Of a stretch of DNA of 64,000 nt, positions 25,888-37,897 are shown piece after piece. Below the pieces are notes generated by a model. The model was not told the DNA's origin, made no database searches, and saw nothing but the letters and a program-made list of their open reading frames with translations. Each line of letters starts with the position of its first letter. The stretch's first letter is position 1. This stretch comes from Narthecium ossifragum (lineage: Eukaryota > Streptophyta > Magnoliopsida > Dioscoreales > Nartheciaceae): NCBI GenBank assembly GCA_963920575.1, contig OY986972.1, positions 22,046,083 through 22,110,082 of the forward strand. The letters are read 5' to 3'. Position numbers and translations under genes: made by a program.

Positions 25888-25899
25888 TGGTATCAGAGC
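25888..25899 (+). other. Copia primer-binding site (tRNA-Met)
   Basis: TGGTATCAGAGC lies three bases after the 5' LTR. This is the classic complement of initiator tRNA-Met used by plant copia elements. Confidence 0.9.
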
Positions 25900-25928
25900 T
25901 AGGTTTTAGGGTTTGATAAGCCGCATCG

Positions 25929-26417
25929 ATGTCGAAGTTCGAGGTGGAGAAGTTTGATGGCAAAATGAACTTTGGGTTATGGCAAAAGAGGGTGAAGGTG
26001 ATTCTGGTGCAGCATGATCTTCACAAGACTCTTTTGGAAAAGGGAAAAAAGCCTGCAACTGTGAAAGAAGAAAATTGGACAGAGAAAGATTCGAAGGCAT
26101 TGAGTTTGATAATGTTATTTCTGCTCGATGAAGTGATGTACAACGATTTTGATGAAGAGACGACCATGGGCTCACGGAAGAAGTTAGAGAACTTGTACAT
26201 GTCGAAATCTCTCACTAACAAGTTGTATTTGAAGAAGCAACTTTACAACATTCATATGGTAGAAGATGACAGTCTTCTGGAGCACATCAATGAGTTCAAC
26301 AAGTTGATCACAGATTTGCTCAAAATGAATGTGAAGATTGATGATGAAGACAAGACCATTATTTTTCATTCATCTCTTCCAAATTCTTACGGCCATTTGG
26401 TGATAACCATTTTATAA
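25929..26417 (+). pseudogene. Copia gag (UBN2-type) fragment
   Basis: The 162-aa ORF has the copia capsid pattern: FDGKMNFGLWQKRVKVIL near the start, a W-T-KD region, then LYNIHMVEDDSLLEHINEFN and LPNSYGHL. An in-frame TAA at 26415 ends it before the zinc knuckle. It is a retroelement capsid remnant, not a host gene. Confidence 0.85.
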
Positions 26418-27540
26418 GGGAAAGATACAGTGAAGATGGAGGAAGTCACGAGCACTTTACCATCACATGAGATGAGGCGAAAGCCTAGATACTCATAAGG
26501 TGAAGGTTTGGTGGCAAGATAAGCAGGTCAAGAAAGAGGAAGGTTCGAGGGTCGAGGTGGAAAGAAAGGAAAAGATCGATCAAAGTCCAAAGTCAAAAAA
26601 TATTAGTGCAGATGTTACAAAGAAGATGGCCATTGGATGAAAGATTGTAAGAAGTTTGTCAATTACCAATTGAAGGGCAACAATGTTGTGGCAAGTGTGG
26701 TTCCCAGTACAGAAGAGGATGGAGATATTCTTACAGTCTCATCAGGTATGAATCACTCGGATAGTTGGATTCTTGATTCTGATAGTTCCTATCATATGTG
26801 TCCGCGCATACCATGATTTGGCAGTTAGAAGCAACATGATGGAGGGACTATGCATATGGGTAATGATGCTGCATGTAAGAGTGTTGGGATAGGAACAATA
26901 AAGATCAAGATGCATGATGGTATGATAAGTACTCTTAGGAATGTCAAACATGTTCCAGAGTTAAGGAAAAGTTTTATCACACTTGGAGTTTAAACTCAAA
27001 AGGATGCACATGGAGTGTATCTGATGGTGTCTTATTGGTAAAGAAGGGCGCCTTGGAGATCATGAAAGGAGATAAGGAAACATGTACAAATTAATAGAAA
27101 AGACGGTGACTCTTGAGACAGAGGAAGTGCAACAGGTCATGCGGGGAAAGATGGCATCGCTGAGTATGAATCAGACTTGGGATTAGATGCAGCTACCCAA
27201 GGGAAAAAGAGTGATAGGTTGCAAGTGGGTCTACAAGAGAAAGGAGAATATTTCATCAAAGAAGTCAGATAAGTTCAAGGCAATAGCAGCCATGAAAGCT
27301 ATATGTTTGAAAGGTTTGATGTCTAATGGAAAGATCTAGATGGGAACAGTTTTCACCAAAATGGATATGTGAGACATAAAGATGAAGTCATGGTCGAGGG
27401 AGAAGTCTAGGAATTTTCTGTATTTCGGCCAGATACAACAACACTAGTGGATGAAGGCCCGGGGAAAGAGAGTATGATATACATAGAAATTAAATTGAAG
27501 CTCTTCTCAAGATCATGAAATTTAAATCAAGATGAAGATT
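26418..27540 (+). pseudogene. Degenerate copia zinc knuckle, protease and RT start
   Basis: Readable pieces in changing frames: a knuckle-like CYKEDGHWMKDC (about 26610-26650), a protease-like DSWILDSDSSYHM (about 26760-26800; the usual active-site Gly is Asp) and an RT-start-like KGKRVIGCKWVYKRKE (about 27195-27245). The integrase is absent and many stops occur. Confidence 0.75.
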
Positions 27541-27841
27541 ATTGGAAAAAAACTTAAATTAGAATACTCTCATAGAGTTCAAATTGCACATATTAATTTA
27601 GAATCCCACTTTAATAGGACTTTCTCTCTCGTCTTTATTAGCTCTCATACACGGTGGTATATAAGAGTGTGAGAGTTGAGTGGTGGGATGAGTGCCTTTG
27701 TACGGGTGAGAGGAGATTTGAAGGTAAAAGATGCAGAGAGGAGGGGGGGGGGGGGTTTTTGAGCGGAGAGAGAGAGAAAAAAGGCTACAAAGAGTAGAGA
27801 GAAAGTTGAGAATATGGAGAGAGAGGATTGATAATAGAATT

Positions 27842-28375
27842 TTTTTTTTTTTGAAGAAGCAAGTCGAAGCTGAGTTACAAGCTACTAAACCCCAACACCA
27901 GGGAAATCAAGTGGTGGCACACCAGATCCCTTAGACCAAAACAAGTTTCTAACATTCCGTCTACCCACCTTAGCTAAACAATCAACGTACACATTATGTT
28001 CTCTAGGGACATGAAGGATAACAGCTTCCTTCATCTGAGCCGTCAACCAACACGCTCGTTGGAGCTCGTTCCTTAGAGGCTCAGGCCAGGAGTATGTCCC
28101 CATGACGTACCCAACCAAATCCTTAGAGTCAAGCTCAAAAATGGCCTCAGAACAACCCATCAAGAAGGCCGTCTGGAGGGCCTTGACAAACGCTGCCAAC
28201 TCAGCTTCCACTGGCGAGGTAGCCTCCACGCTCTCCGCTAAGCACCACTCCACACTCCCGTCTCGAGTGAAACATGCTACGCCCACACCTGCTAAGCACC
28301 CAGCCGAAACAAAGGAAGCGTCAGACTGAATCACAACAAACCCATCACCTCCGCCGCGGGGAGCTGGACTACGTC
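27842..28375 (-). mobile_element. 5'-truncated LINE with RNase H, inside the copia 3' LTR
   Basis: The minus-strand ORF (28403-27885) encodes an RNase H-like domain with QSDAS, SPVEAELAAF, FELDSKD and VPREHNVYVDCLA, i.e. the D-E-D-(H/D) pattern of plant LINE C-termini. A T-run at 27842-27852 is the poly(A) tail on the minus strand. A 7-bp duplication tagaatt lies at 27835-27841 and 28376-28382. The domain is open apart from the missing front. Confidence 0.85.
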
Positions 28376-28606
28376 TAGAATTCACTTTTCTATAATAGAT
28401 CAATCAAGCATTTATGTAATCTTCTTCATCTTAGTGGATTGAGAGTCTGTATTCGAATCATGTAAATCTCCGTGTTTTACACTTTTCTATTATTTTTATT
28501 ATCTTACATCTTTTGGTTTTGGTTCTTTACGTTTGTATGTTCGAGCATCGATTTAGGGTTTGTAAACATCGATCAAGAATCCGATGCTTCCGCGCCAATA
28601 GTAACA

Positions 28607-29420
28607 TGTTGTGAATTTATTTAACTATCATAGAGAAAAATTTGCCGAGTAGGTTCTCTTTTTTCTCTCACAATTTTAAAATTTAGGACTGTTTTATTTC
28701 TTGGACACAAAATGGGCCATTTTAATCGAGAATCCTTACGTATAATCACAAATAAATAAGGATTGCATATGCAAACAGCTTGTGTTGAAACGAAGGTCAT
28801 GGTCATAAATTGTAAAATAAAATTAAAATAAATTGAATATGTAAAATTTTTCTTTGTCAAAGAAGGGGGATAGTTACTTATAAGAAAGTGAAAGATTACG
28901 GCTTCTCGTATCGAGTTTACTCGAGTCTTATTTTATTTTATTTTTTACTTTTAACCTACGAAGCATGGATAAGTTATTTTTGGTCCCGTACTAGCATCCG
29001 AGATGGTCGACCGGATACGTGTCCAATATGTGTGTATATATATACTAGGTGGTGGGCCCGTGCCACCTGGTACGACTAATTGTCCGTCTATCTCTATTAT
29101 AATTTACACCACATCAGTCACTATCCTTTTTTTTATTTATTTAATTATAATTTTATACCACGTGTATGTCACGTGTATGCCATGTGTGTATAAGTTTATG
29201 ACTCAGATGATGAATTATAAAAGTAATTATCCTTGGATCTTATAAGGTAAATAAATATGTATATTTAAAACTAATCTCCTGGCTTATGATTATAAGGATG
29301 TATATTTAAAACTAACCTAGGGAAGATGATAAAAATATACAAAGTTAACTTAGGAAAATATACATGTAAATAAACTAATAGGAGGTAAACGATTGTAACC
29401 GTTTTTACTCCTTATAAGGT

Positions 29421-29467
<47 letters not shown>

Positions 29468-29598
29468 TAATCTCACCAATTAATATATTTTTTGGCTATT
29501 TGAATTTTAAAAAATAAAACTAATTTAAAGATAATTTCACCGATATGTGGATGACCAACAGTGCATTCTTAGGATTCTTTGACAGTTATGTGAATAGC
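28607..29598. other. AT-rich intergenic DNA with a (TA)n run
   Basis: No gene is seen. A (TA)n microsatellite lies at about 29423-29463. GGTGGTGGGCCCGTGCCACC at about 29048-29067 resembles Helitron 5' ends, but no other end was found. Confidence 0.5.
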
Positions 29599-29603
29599 TA
29601 ATG

Positions 29604-29735
29604 TTTTTTTTTTTTTGCTTAGTTGAGTCAAACTGGTTGAGCATTACATCCACCACCTACACCACTATTACATTACATCAAGCAAAAACCTCCCCAGCAA
29701 CCCCTATCCGAGCCTGGTGGGCAAGATCATCCGTG
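29604..29735 (-). mobile_element. Very short LINE 3' end
   Basis: On the minus strand the sequence encodes TDDLAHQARIGVAGEVFA followed by a stop, the end of a LINE RNase H domain. A 3' UTR and poly(A) tail follow (T-run 29604-29616). A 5-bp duplication taatg flanks it (29599-29603 and 29736-29740). It is 132 bp long. Confidence 0.75.
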
Positions 29736-29740
29736 TAATG

Positions 29741-30270
29741 ATGTGTAAGTCTATATACTTTATAATTTTTGTCTTAAATATGTGGACAACCAATGTTCTT
29801 CATCATATTGCGAAAGGAACTGGGCGACTTCCTCAATTCATATAAGAGGAATGCCATTATGTCGCAATATGCTTACTCGTATCTTAACGTATCTATATTA
29901 TAATTTTTTAAGAAATATTGTATGGGAGTGTCTATATCTGTATCAATATTTGTACGCGCTGGCTAGCTTTGAACCATATAAGAGGATAAAAGTATTTGAA
30001 AAATGTGAATATGAAGATTATATGGATAAATAATATTATACTTTTGTTTGGTGACACATAAAAATCATATATAGTCATTGTTGTTTATTTATATTGTATT
30101 CATGTACGGTGCTTAGTCTTATTATCTTTTTTTTTCTTTTGCTCGTGGATCAGGAAAGTGGAAGTTTAGTATCGTCACGTTGACAAAAAAATGATCAAAA
30201 ATATATAGTTATCAGGGTTGAACTTAAAAAAATAAGGTTATTATAAAAAACAGAGTATGTATTCTTTATT
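29741..30270. other. AT-rich intergenic DNA
   Basis: Nothing gene-like is seen on either strand. Confidence 0.5.
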
Positions 30271-30659
30271 GGATTAATATCATATAATCAATCCCTAAAA
30301 ACATACTGAATATTACAAAACCCCCTACATTTTTCACAACATAATATAACCCCCTAAAAACATAGGAATATTTCATATAATCCCATTTTGTCTCGTTCAG
30401 TGATTTAATCATGATAAAGATTCATATTTAAGTTGTAAAATAACTAAGATGACCTTGTAGATTAAGACAAAAGTTACAAAGTATATAGATTTACACATCA
30501 TTACTAGGAGTAGTCAAGTAAGTTCATATTCATATTAAACTAATGTTGGAAGTTTTTTAAAATGACCCCAATGTTTTCAGGAGTTATATGATATGGTAAA
30601 AATGTAACGAGTTTTGTGATATTTTAGTATGTTTTCAAGAGGTTATATGCTATTAATCC
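30271..30659. mobile_element. Mutator-type MITE with ~90-bp inverted repeats
   Basis: The left arm begins GGATTAATATCATATAATC. The right arm ends with the complement-like GGTTATATGCTATTAATCC. The arms pair over about 90 bp (ACATACT, AAAACYC, TACATTTTT blocks). Flanks ttctttatt (30262-30270) and ttcttgatt (30660-30668) agree at 8 of 9 positions. Confidence 0.75.
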
Positions 30660-30668
30660 TTCTTGATT

Positions 30669-31566
30669 TGATATTCTTGCGTACCAAGCATAACAATAAG
30701 AGAATTTTAATAGTAGGTAAGCAAGGCAGCAGCCTATGGAAGGTACATTGACATAGTTTAATAACGTGAAAGCTTCCACCCTATTAAGAAAATTAGTCTA
30801 CTCGTTAGTGTGTAACATAAGCATTTACAATTTATATTTATCTTTTTTGCGTGGGATCCAATAATATCTACTACTATAATTATAGGGACGCTGATTTGGG
30901 TACATGGGTAAGATGTTGTACATGCCCTTCAATCGGTAGATCTCTACCGATTGCTTCACCTAGTCCATCGGTAGAATTCTACGGATGGATTAGATCAATT
31001 AATCGATAAACATTCACCGATTGAATGTATTAATCATCTATCTACACTACTAATGAATTAGATGCGACAATCGGTAGACATTTATCGATTGTTGCGATGT
31101 GTAATGTACATGGCCACGGATCTTTATCCTAATTATATCCATAAGTGTGCTTAATTAATTAAAGTGAAATAAGCACCTGCTTTGGGGACATATAACACCA
31201 CCAACCACGTCTCATTATATTGGGCTTGGGTTGTGCACCCAAGATGTGGACTTTTCATGGGACTGCCTGTTTTGATACTGTGGATCCGCACGATATCCAT
31301 GGGACGGAATTTCGAACGGACGTTGAAAATAGGATCCGTACGGATCTCATTTGTCGGGATCCGTGCGAATTCCCTTTTGGGATCCATGTAATGTCCAAAC
31401 GTCCATGTAATGTCCAAACGTCGGATCCCGCAGAGCCAAACGGAGATGAACCTCAATCGGGCCCAATGGAATTGGATCGCAGTCGATTTTAAATTATCCA
31501 CTCAACTCTGTACATGTCATTAGGACTCATGGCTGGCCCATATTAGCTATACAGTGAGGCTATATA
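30669..31566. other. Intergenic DNA with short palindromes
   Basis: No gene is supported. Four ATCGGTAGA-type inverted motifs occur at 30930-31090 (one nearly perfect 24-bp palindrome at 30932-30955). A 19-bp tandem duplication (CCATGTAATGTCCAAACGT) lies at about 31384-31421. Confidence 0.5.
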
Positions 31567-32395
31567 GGTTGCGTTTGGTTGCGCGATAGACTATTCTGGG
31601 ATTAGAGGAAATGATACCATGGTATCCTGGGATAAGTAGTGGGATATGTATGGTATTTTGTTAAAAAATAGTGATAAATTAGTAATGTTTGGTTGAAAAA
31701 GTATGGATAAAGTTGATGTGATTGGTTGAAAAGTAAGGATAATGAAATAATGATTGGTTGAAAAGTGAAAAAGTAGGGATAAAGTTGATGTGATTGGTTG
31801 AAAAGAAGAGAAAAGGTAGTAATGATTGGTTGAAAAGTAGGGATAAAGTGAGGATAGGAATGGGGATAAAAGTAGGGATAAAAGTGGGGATTAGGGGTGC
31901 GTTTGGTTGCGGGATAGGCTATCCCGGGATTAGAGGGGATAGGGATTGGTAACATGGGATAAGTAGTGGGATATATATGGTATTTTGTTAAAAAGTAGTT
32001 ATAAATTAGTAATGTTTGGTTGAAAAAGTAGGGATAAAGTTGATGTGATTGGTTGAAAAGTAGGGATGATGAAGTAATGATTGGTTGAAAAGTGAAAAAG
32101 TAAAGATAAAGTTGATGTGATTGGTTGAAAAGTAGGGATGATGAAGTAATGATTGGTTGAAAAGTAGGGATAAAGTAGAGATAAAGTGGGGATAGAAATA
32201 GGGATAAAAGTAGGAATAAAAATGGGGATTAGATGGTGTTTGGCTGCAATAGAGGGATAAAATGGGTTTATCCCGGGATAGAGATTTCCTATCCCCAAAC
32301 CAAACAGGGCCTAAATGGTGTTTGGCTGCAATGCAGGGATAAAGTGGGCTTAACCCGGGATAGGGATTCCCTATCCCCCAACCAAACAAGCCCAT
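31567..32395. mobile_element. Nested or duplicated Tourist-like elements
   Basis: Left ends GGTTGCGTTTGGTTGCG (about 31568) and GGGTGCGTTTGGTTGCGGGA (about 31906) are matched by right ends CCAAACCAAACAGGGCC (about 32312) and CCAACCAAACAAGCCC (about 32393). The interior repeats 'gattggttgaaaagta-gga' many times, and the two halves are near-copies. Clean 3-bp duplications could not be fixed. Confidence 0.65.
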
Positions 32396-32639
32396 AATGG
32401 TTCAGACCCGTTAATTTGTTTGACTTTTTAAAAATTTTCCGTTCAACCAATTGTGCTATTTTCGGATTTAGATATATGAAAATACTCCAGATCTTATCCA
32501 ATTTATTCTCGATTTTTTTTGAGTTTGTTGAAAGAATAGGAATAACATTAATATTGTTAATCCAAAATCTTATGTCGTAACGAATATATCACATTGTTTA
32601 ACTGGCTTAACATGATAATTCCGGGGGACATTTTAGTAA

Positions 32640-32720
32640 ATCCTCACTGCATGGTGATTCTAAATGCACCATAGGTTTTGCTAAATGCACCATAGGTTTT
32701 ACTAAATGCATCACATAACT
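32640..32720. repeat. Short tandem repeat
   Basis: Three imperfect copies of a 22-bp unit, TAAATGCACCATAGGTTTTG, lie at about 32651-32716. Confidence 0.7.
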
Positions 32721-32840
32721 GTTCATTTCGTAGTTAATCACCAAATATTATACTGTATGTTCGGTGATTGCTCACCGAAAACTATATTACATGTTTAGAG
32801 CGTAGGGTCTAACCCGCCATAGCTGACTCTCACCCGTGAA

Positions 32841-35747
32841 TAGGGGTGGCAATTTGGGTCATGACCCGTGAACCCGACCCGACCCGACTCGAGATAAACG
32901 GGTTTGGGTTTGGTATAAACGGGTTCGGGTCATAAACGGGTCGACCCGTTTATGACCCGTGAATAAACGGGTCGGGTCGGGTTGACCCGCGGGTTAGACG
33001 GGTCAACCCGTTAACCCGTGTTATGACCCGTGAATAAACGGGTCGGGTCGGGTAGATCCGCGGGTTAGACGGGTCAACCCGTTAACCCGTGTTTAAGCCT
33101 TAAGGCCTTAAGGGTTTCCTAGGGCACCGACTCCATGAGGCCACTGACCTACCTCACTACCTGCTCTCCTCTTCAACTACCCGTGGCGGCGCCTCCTATC
33201 TTACCCTACCTACCCTCACGATCTTCCCCTCCCTCCCCTGACCTTGCGATCTCGGATCTCCCCTGGTGATCTCCCCCGGCGATCTCCCCCTATGTCCCCT
33301 CGTGATCTCCCCTCGCCTATCGCGATCTCGGATCTCCCATGGCGAACTCCCCCTATCGCGATCTCCCCTAGCGATCTCCCCCTGTCGCGATCGCCTCCCA
33401 CCGATCTCCTCACCTAGCCCTTCTCTGAAGTCCACCGGCATCTCCCTTCTCCGAAGAGGCGGTTGATTCCTGAGATCGGTTCAACGGCTTTAAGATTTCT
33501 AAGGTTTGTATCTTTCTCGATCTTGATCCAAATCTTTCTATCATTTTCCCAGTACTATTTGTCTTTCCTTTTCTCTCCTTTTTTTTTCTTTTAGTAAAGG
33601 CTCAATATCTACTACTTCTCTTCTGTGGATTTTAGAGTTAAATACTGCCTTTCTTGTTCTATGTGATCTTCTTTGTATCTTTGTATATTTCTGTCGTTCT
33701 TTCTCAGCAGTATTTGTATGAACTTTCTCTCTAGTTTCAAAAAGATCCAATACTACTACTCTAGCTTCTGCAGATTTATTTTCTTTGTTCACTTGTGTTG
33801 TGTTTTCCTTCAAAATTTTGGTAATCTTTGTTGATTACTACCTTTGTTGTTCTAGATTTATTTTCTTTGTTGTTCTCAGCATTATTTCTGTGATCTTTCT
33901 CTCTTTTTTCAATAGGATTAAATACTACAGCTCTTTCGTGGATTTATTTTCCACAGGATTCTCTCTCTCGTTTCAATAGGATTCTTTCTCAGCAGTATTT
34001 GAGTTCACTTTGTGTTTTCCTGCTAAATTTCTTTCTATCTTTCCTGTGATAGACCACTTGCATCACTCTTTTTCGTGAAAAATGAAGTTACAATAAGATT
34101 CATTTCATTTCTCTTCTGTAGATTTATTGTCTTTGGTCACTTGGTATTTTCTTGCTAAATTTTTGTTCAGTTGTTGTTGTTTGCTTATTCATACCTTTAT
34201 TGTTCTATGTGCCCTTCTTTGGATCTATCTTGTTCTTGGTTTGTTTTGCTCTCTTTCTTTGTCAAACCCCAACGATTTCATGTTCTCATTTTTTATTTTA
34301 ATTTTTTTGTTTGTTGTTTCTCAATTTTGATTTGCTTTTGCTGCAAGTTTATCTGCTATTGGGTTATGGTTAGCTCATCTGCTGCCAGTTTCTCCTTAAA
34401 TTCTTTATGACTTTTACAATTTTAAGGCTATGACTAGGGTACTTATATTGTTTGTGATTTTGAAATATGCATATGGATAGTGTTGAAATTGTTGACAATG
34501 ATAACAGTATTCTAAGGAGTGTGAAGATATTATGATGGTATGTAAATTTTTCATTCATAAAGTTTATATATACATGTGTATCCTATTTTTTTGAATGAAT
34601 GGAATTTTCTATAATGTTAATGAAGGTCTTTATTCTAAGGAATGTTAATGAATGGAATTTTCTATAATGTGTATCCTATGTTGGTTCCAGCGCAATGAAG
34701 CTGAATACTCACAAGGCATATAAGATGATCAATTCCATTATATGCCTTAGCATTTCCTGCTGTCACATACCACATGCATATCTTCATTGCTGCACCATAG
34801 CATTGCCTATTTGCCTGCTGTCTCAATTCCATTATATGCCTTAGCATTGCCTGCTGCACCATAGCATTGCATGCTGTCACATCATATAATATGATCAATT
34901 TCATTATATCATGGAATATATCATTGAATTGCATCTAGAACATTGTTGATTTTGAGTAGAATGCATATTTTCAATACTGCCACTTGCATATTTTAATTGT
35001 GCTTAAGCCTGATGTAGCTGAGGCTTTAGTTTGTACACGTGATTGGTTATATGGTGACAAAGGTAAGCAAGTAGCTGATTAAATTAAGTTAATTGTAAAT
35101 TGTCTATCATAACTCATTTATAAATATCATGCAGACAATTTGACTCCTTTGGATGATCTTACTGAGGATGTGATGACTTCAAAATTCGACAATGATGGCG
35201 AAGAATCAGGACAATGTTCTACCACTACTTAGTATTTATATTTTGATCCTATGAAACAATTATAGTGTCATATGCAAATCAGGTTACTTATCTATGTGTT
35301 GAAGTTATTGAGGATGTAATTTGATTTAGTTGTAATTTGATATGGTTATTTATCTATGTGTTGAAGTTACTAAGGATGTAATTTGATCTAGTTGTAAGTC
35401 TATGGTTGTAATCATTGAGGATATATTCTGCTTTAGTTGCAATTTGATTTAGTTGTAATTTGACCTATTAATTGGATATGTTTTTGAATCTTTTGAATGT
35501 TGTTAAACGGTTAAACGGGTCGACCCATTTATAAACGGGCTGACCCGAGACCCGACCCGACCCGACCCGTTTAATAAATGGGTTTGGCGGGTCGGGTCGG
35601 GTTGACCCGTTTATAAATGGGTCGGGTTCGGGTTTATAAACCTGACCCGTTTATTAAACGGGTCGGGTTCGGCTTTGGTGTTTTGTTAAACGGGTCAGTG
35701 TGTGACCCGACCCGAACCCGACCCGTGAACCCGAATTGCCACCCCTA
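32841..35747 (+). mobile_element. Non-autonomous hAT element with perfect ends
   Basis: It begins TAGGGGTGGCAATT and ends AATTGCCACCCCTA, with a perfect 8-bp duplication cccgtgaa (32833-32840 and 35748-35755). Both subterminal regions (32860-33090 and 35510-35740) are packed with ACGGGTC/GACCCGT motifs in both orientations, as expected for hAT transposase binding. The interior has a C-rich leader-like part with repeated CGATCTCCCC (33240-33420), a long T-rich intron-like part, and a transposase C-terminus remnant. It is 2907 bp long. Confidence 0.93.
34996..35232 (+). pseudogene. Remnant of hAT transposase C-terminus
   Basis: Two exons, 34996-35062 and 35135-35232, join in frame across a GT-AG intron. 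They read LKPDVAEALVCTRDWLYGDK, then an acidic tail ending at TAG 35230-35232. The 'EAL.C..DWL' motif is the end of the hAT dimerisation domain in plant hAT transposases. The catalytic part is absent, so this is what an internal deletion left. Confidence 0.75.
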
Positions 35748-35755
35748 CCCGTGAA

Positions 35756-37560
35756 TGATGGCGGGGAATATCATTTCTCCATCCATTTAAGATGTAACAA
35801 TCTGACATATGCAATATCTTCTTATATTCCATGATGGTTATTGTATGGCGGCACAATATGCCTTGATGCTCAAATAGTCGACATGCACAATATATTTGAC
35901 ACCTGGACTCAACGTAGCACACATTGTTTTTTCTGAAATTTTCTAGATCAGGATTCATTTTTTTTATGACGAAGAGAGATGCACACTCCTGATTGTCAAT
36001 ATGTAACACCTGGTAATATGTTTTACATCTTACCTCGTTATGAAAATATTTGAATTTGGCAATTGTATAGACTTTTTGTAGTTATTTTTTAAATGAAAAT
36101 TTCGTGATGCAAGGAATATTCTTATAGAATGATGTGTAATCTACATGCATTTTCTTTTCCACTTTACTTGATAGCGCATTATCGTATTGTTCAACAAACT
36201 GCTTGAGCGAAGTCTTCGAATTAAGAAAACCATCAAAGAATGCATTCGTGCTCTCACTACGTTGTGTAGTAGACGTTCTTGCCCAAAAAGTGTTCTTGAC
36301 AAATATTGGAACCCATGATTGTCTATCTTGATAGAGCACTGTCAACCAATTATTACCTCCAAGCTCATATTCCTCGATCATAGTATCCCATTTGTCCTGA
36401 AACTCATGTGTAGTTAATGAATCATAAACAACATTAAGCATAGCTGATTTGATAGCATCATATTTATCACCATATCCACGAAGTTTCTCTTGCACTTTCT
36501 TTAGTATATGCCACAAACACTATCGATGCATGCTTTTTGGAAAAACTATCTCCACTGCTTTAGTGATCGCATGATCCTGATATGTAATTATAACATTTGG
36601 ATGGCCGGACATATATGCAACCCTACTCTCAAACAGCTAGATGAAGAACTTTGTATTCTCAGAGGATAACAATCCACATCCCAGGAGAATCGACAGTCCA
36701 TGATGGTTCACTCATACAAAGGGAGCAAATGGCATGCCATATTGTTAGTGAGATATGTATTATCAAAGGTTATCACATCTCCAAAGAATTTAAAGGTTGT
36801 CCTGCTGTGAGCATCCGACCAAAACAAGTTATGAATCGTAAAGTCATCATCAAGATCAAAAGCATAGAAGAAATTTGAATTCTTTGCATACATATTTTGC
36901 AAATAAGCAAAAGAAACCTTCACATCACCTTCATCTGGCCTTGCTTATATAGCTTTAGCAATCCCGCTCTCCAAATGTTAAATTTTCATAGCCACTTGCT
37001 TCAACCACAAGTGTATTGAAATTCTGACACATTGGAATGCTAGCATGAGCATTCAATTCGAGACTTATTTTAGCTTTTCCATCTATAATCTTGTTACATG
37101 GGAAAAACCTTGCTTTGGAAGGGCTAAGTGCATGGTCATGCTCTGTTATGATTATGAGGACTACCAACCTCCCATCGACACCTACCGAAGCATGCAACCT
37201 AGCTTGGCAATCTATTTTGCATGTGGGCTGCATCTGTAGTGTATTTTATGCATTTGATTGTACTTTTCTTGCACGAGAACACACTAGAGTTATATGTTTC
37301 AGATTTCCACTGTCATCCAACTTTCAACTTCCCTTGGCAGTAGCAAATCCAATTTGACTGTCATAAAGTCTGTAATACTGTACGAGCTACTCCACAGAAT
37401 TAAACACCATTCCACATTTAGGTTCTTCAACTATTTCACACATTCCCATTCTGACCTTAGTATGATCCGGCAACGAATTAGGATCGTTTGTTTCATATCT
37501 CTTTGAATCCGAGGAACTTGTAGTCATAATAGATAATCTAAAAGGTAAAAATGATTGAGT
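35756..37560 (-). pseudogene. FAR1-related sequence (FRS) pseudogene
   Basis: Read on the minus strand from 37560, the family layout is clear. It has an N-terminal EPKCGMVFNS, a FAR1 zinc-binding region (CKIDCQARLHAS...HDHALSPSKARFF, 37233-37080) and a MULE-transposase-like core (DVITFDNTYLTNNMA; QDHAITKAVEIVFP; CLWHILKKVQEKLRGYGDKY, 36800-36450). A SWIM zinc finger follows (CACRLFEHQGILCRH, about 35890-35840). Stops occur just before CLWH, at 36082-36084 and in the N-terminal part, and at least one frameshift separates 36708-36923 from 36516. The 3' end is cut by the hAT element at 35747. Intact members are nuclear regulators related to Mutator transposases, so a decayed MULE is the alternative. 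Confidence 0.88.
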
Positions 37561-37897
37561 AGCAACATAACCTATCATGTTTAATCAAAAACACAACACA
37601 TAAAGGGAGAGCTTGTAACAAAAGATATCATGTTTACAACAAGTTACTGGGCATAAAACATTGATATCATGCTTAAGCAACAAAAGATATCATATTTCAA
37701 CATTGGTCTTGGACTTGACCAAAGAACTGCTCACTCCAGAACCCAAACCTGCAATTCAAGTCAAAACCTTCCGACCAATCTAATAGTATGGCAAATTTTT
37801 GTTCCTCAAGTTTAAACCTCATTCACTCAATGCCAACAAGATAGGGATGAACTTCCATCTACTTCTAATATTTTCAAGAGAGAATTCTGGACTCTTA

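Larger units (their letters stand above)
25350..28606 (+). mobile_element. Decayed Ty1/copia retrotransposon
   Basis: The 5' LTR is about 25350-25885, with a tRNA-Met primer site TGGTATCAGAGC at 25888-25899. A gag ORF, a decayed pol remnant and a 3' LTR (about 27590-28606) follow. The LTRs share the GA-rich promoter, 'tagatcaatcaa-cattatgta' and ends near CGCCAATA/CACCAACA, but are well diverged. The 3' LTR is split by a LINE fragment. Integrase and most of RT are missing. The left LTR edge is uncertain by some tens of bases. Confidence 0.8.
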
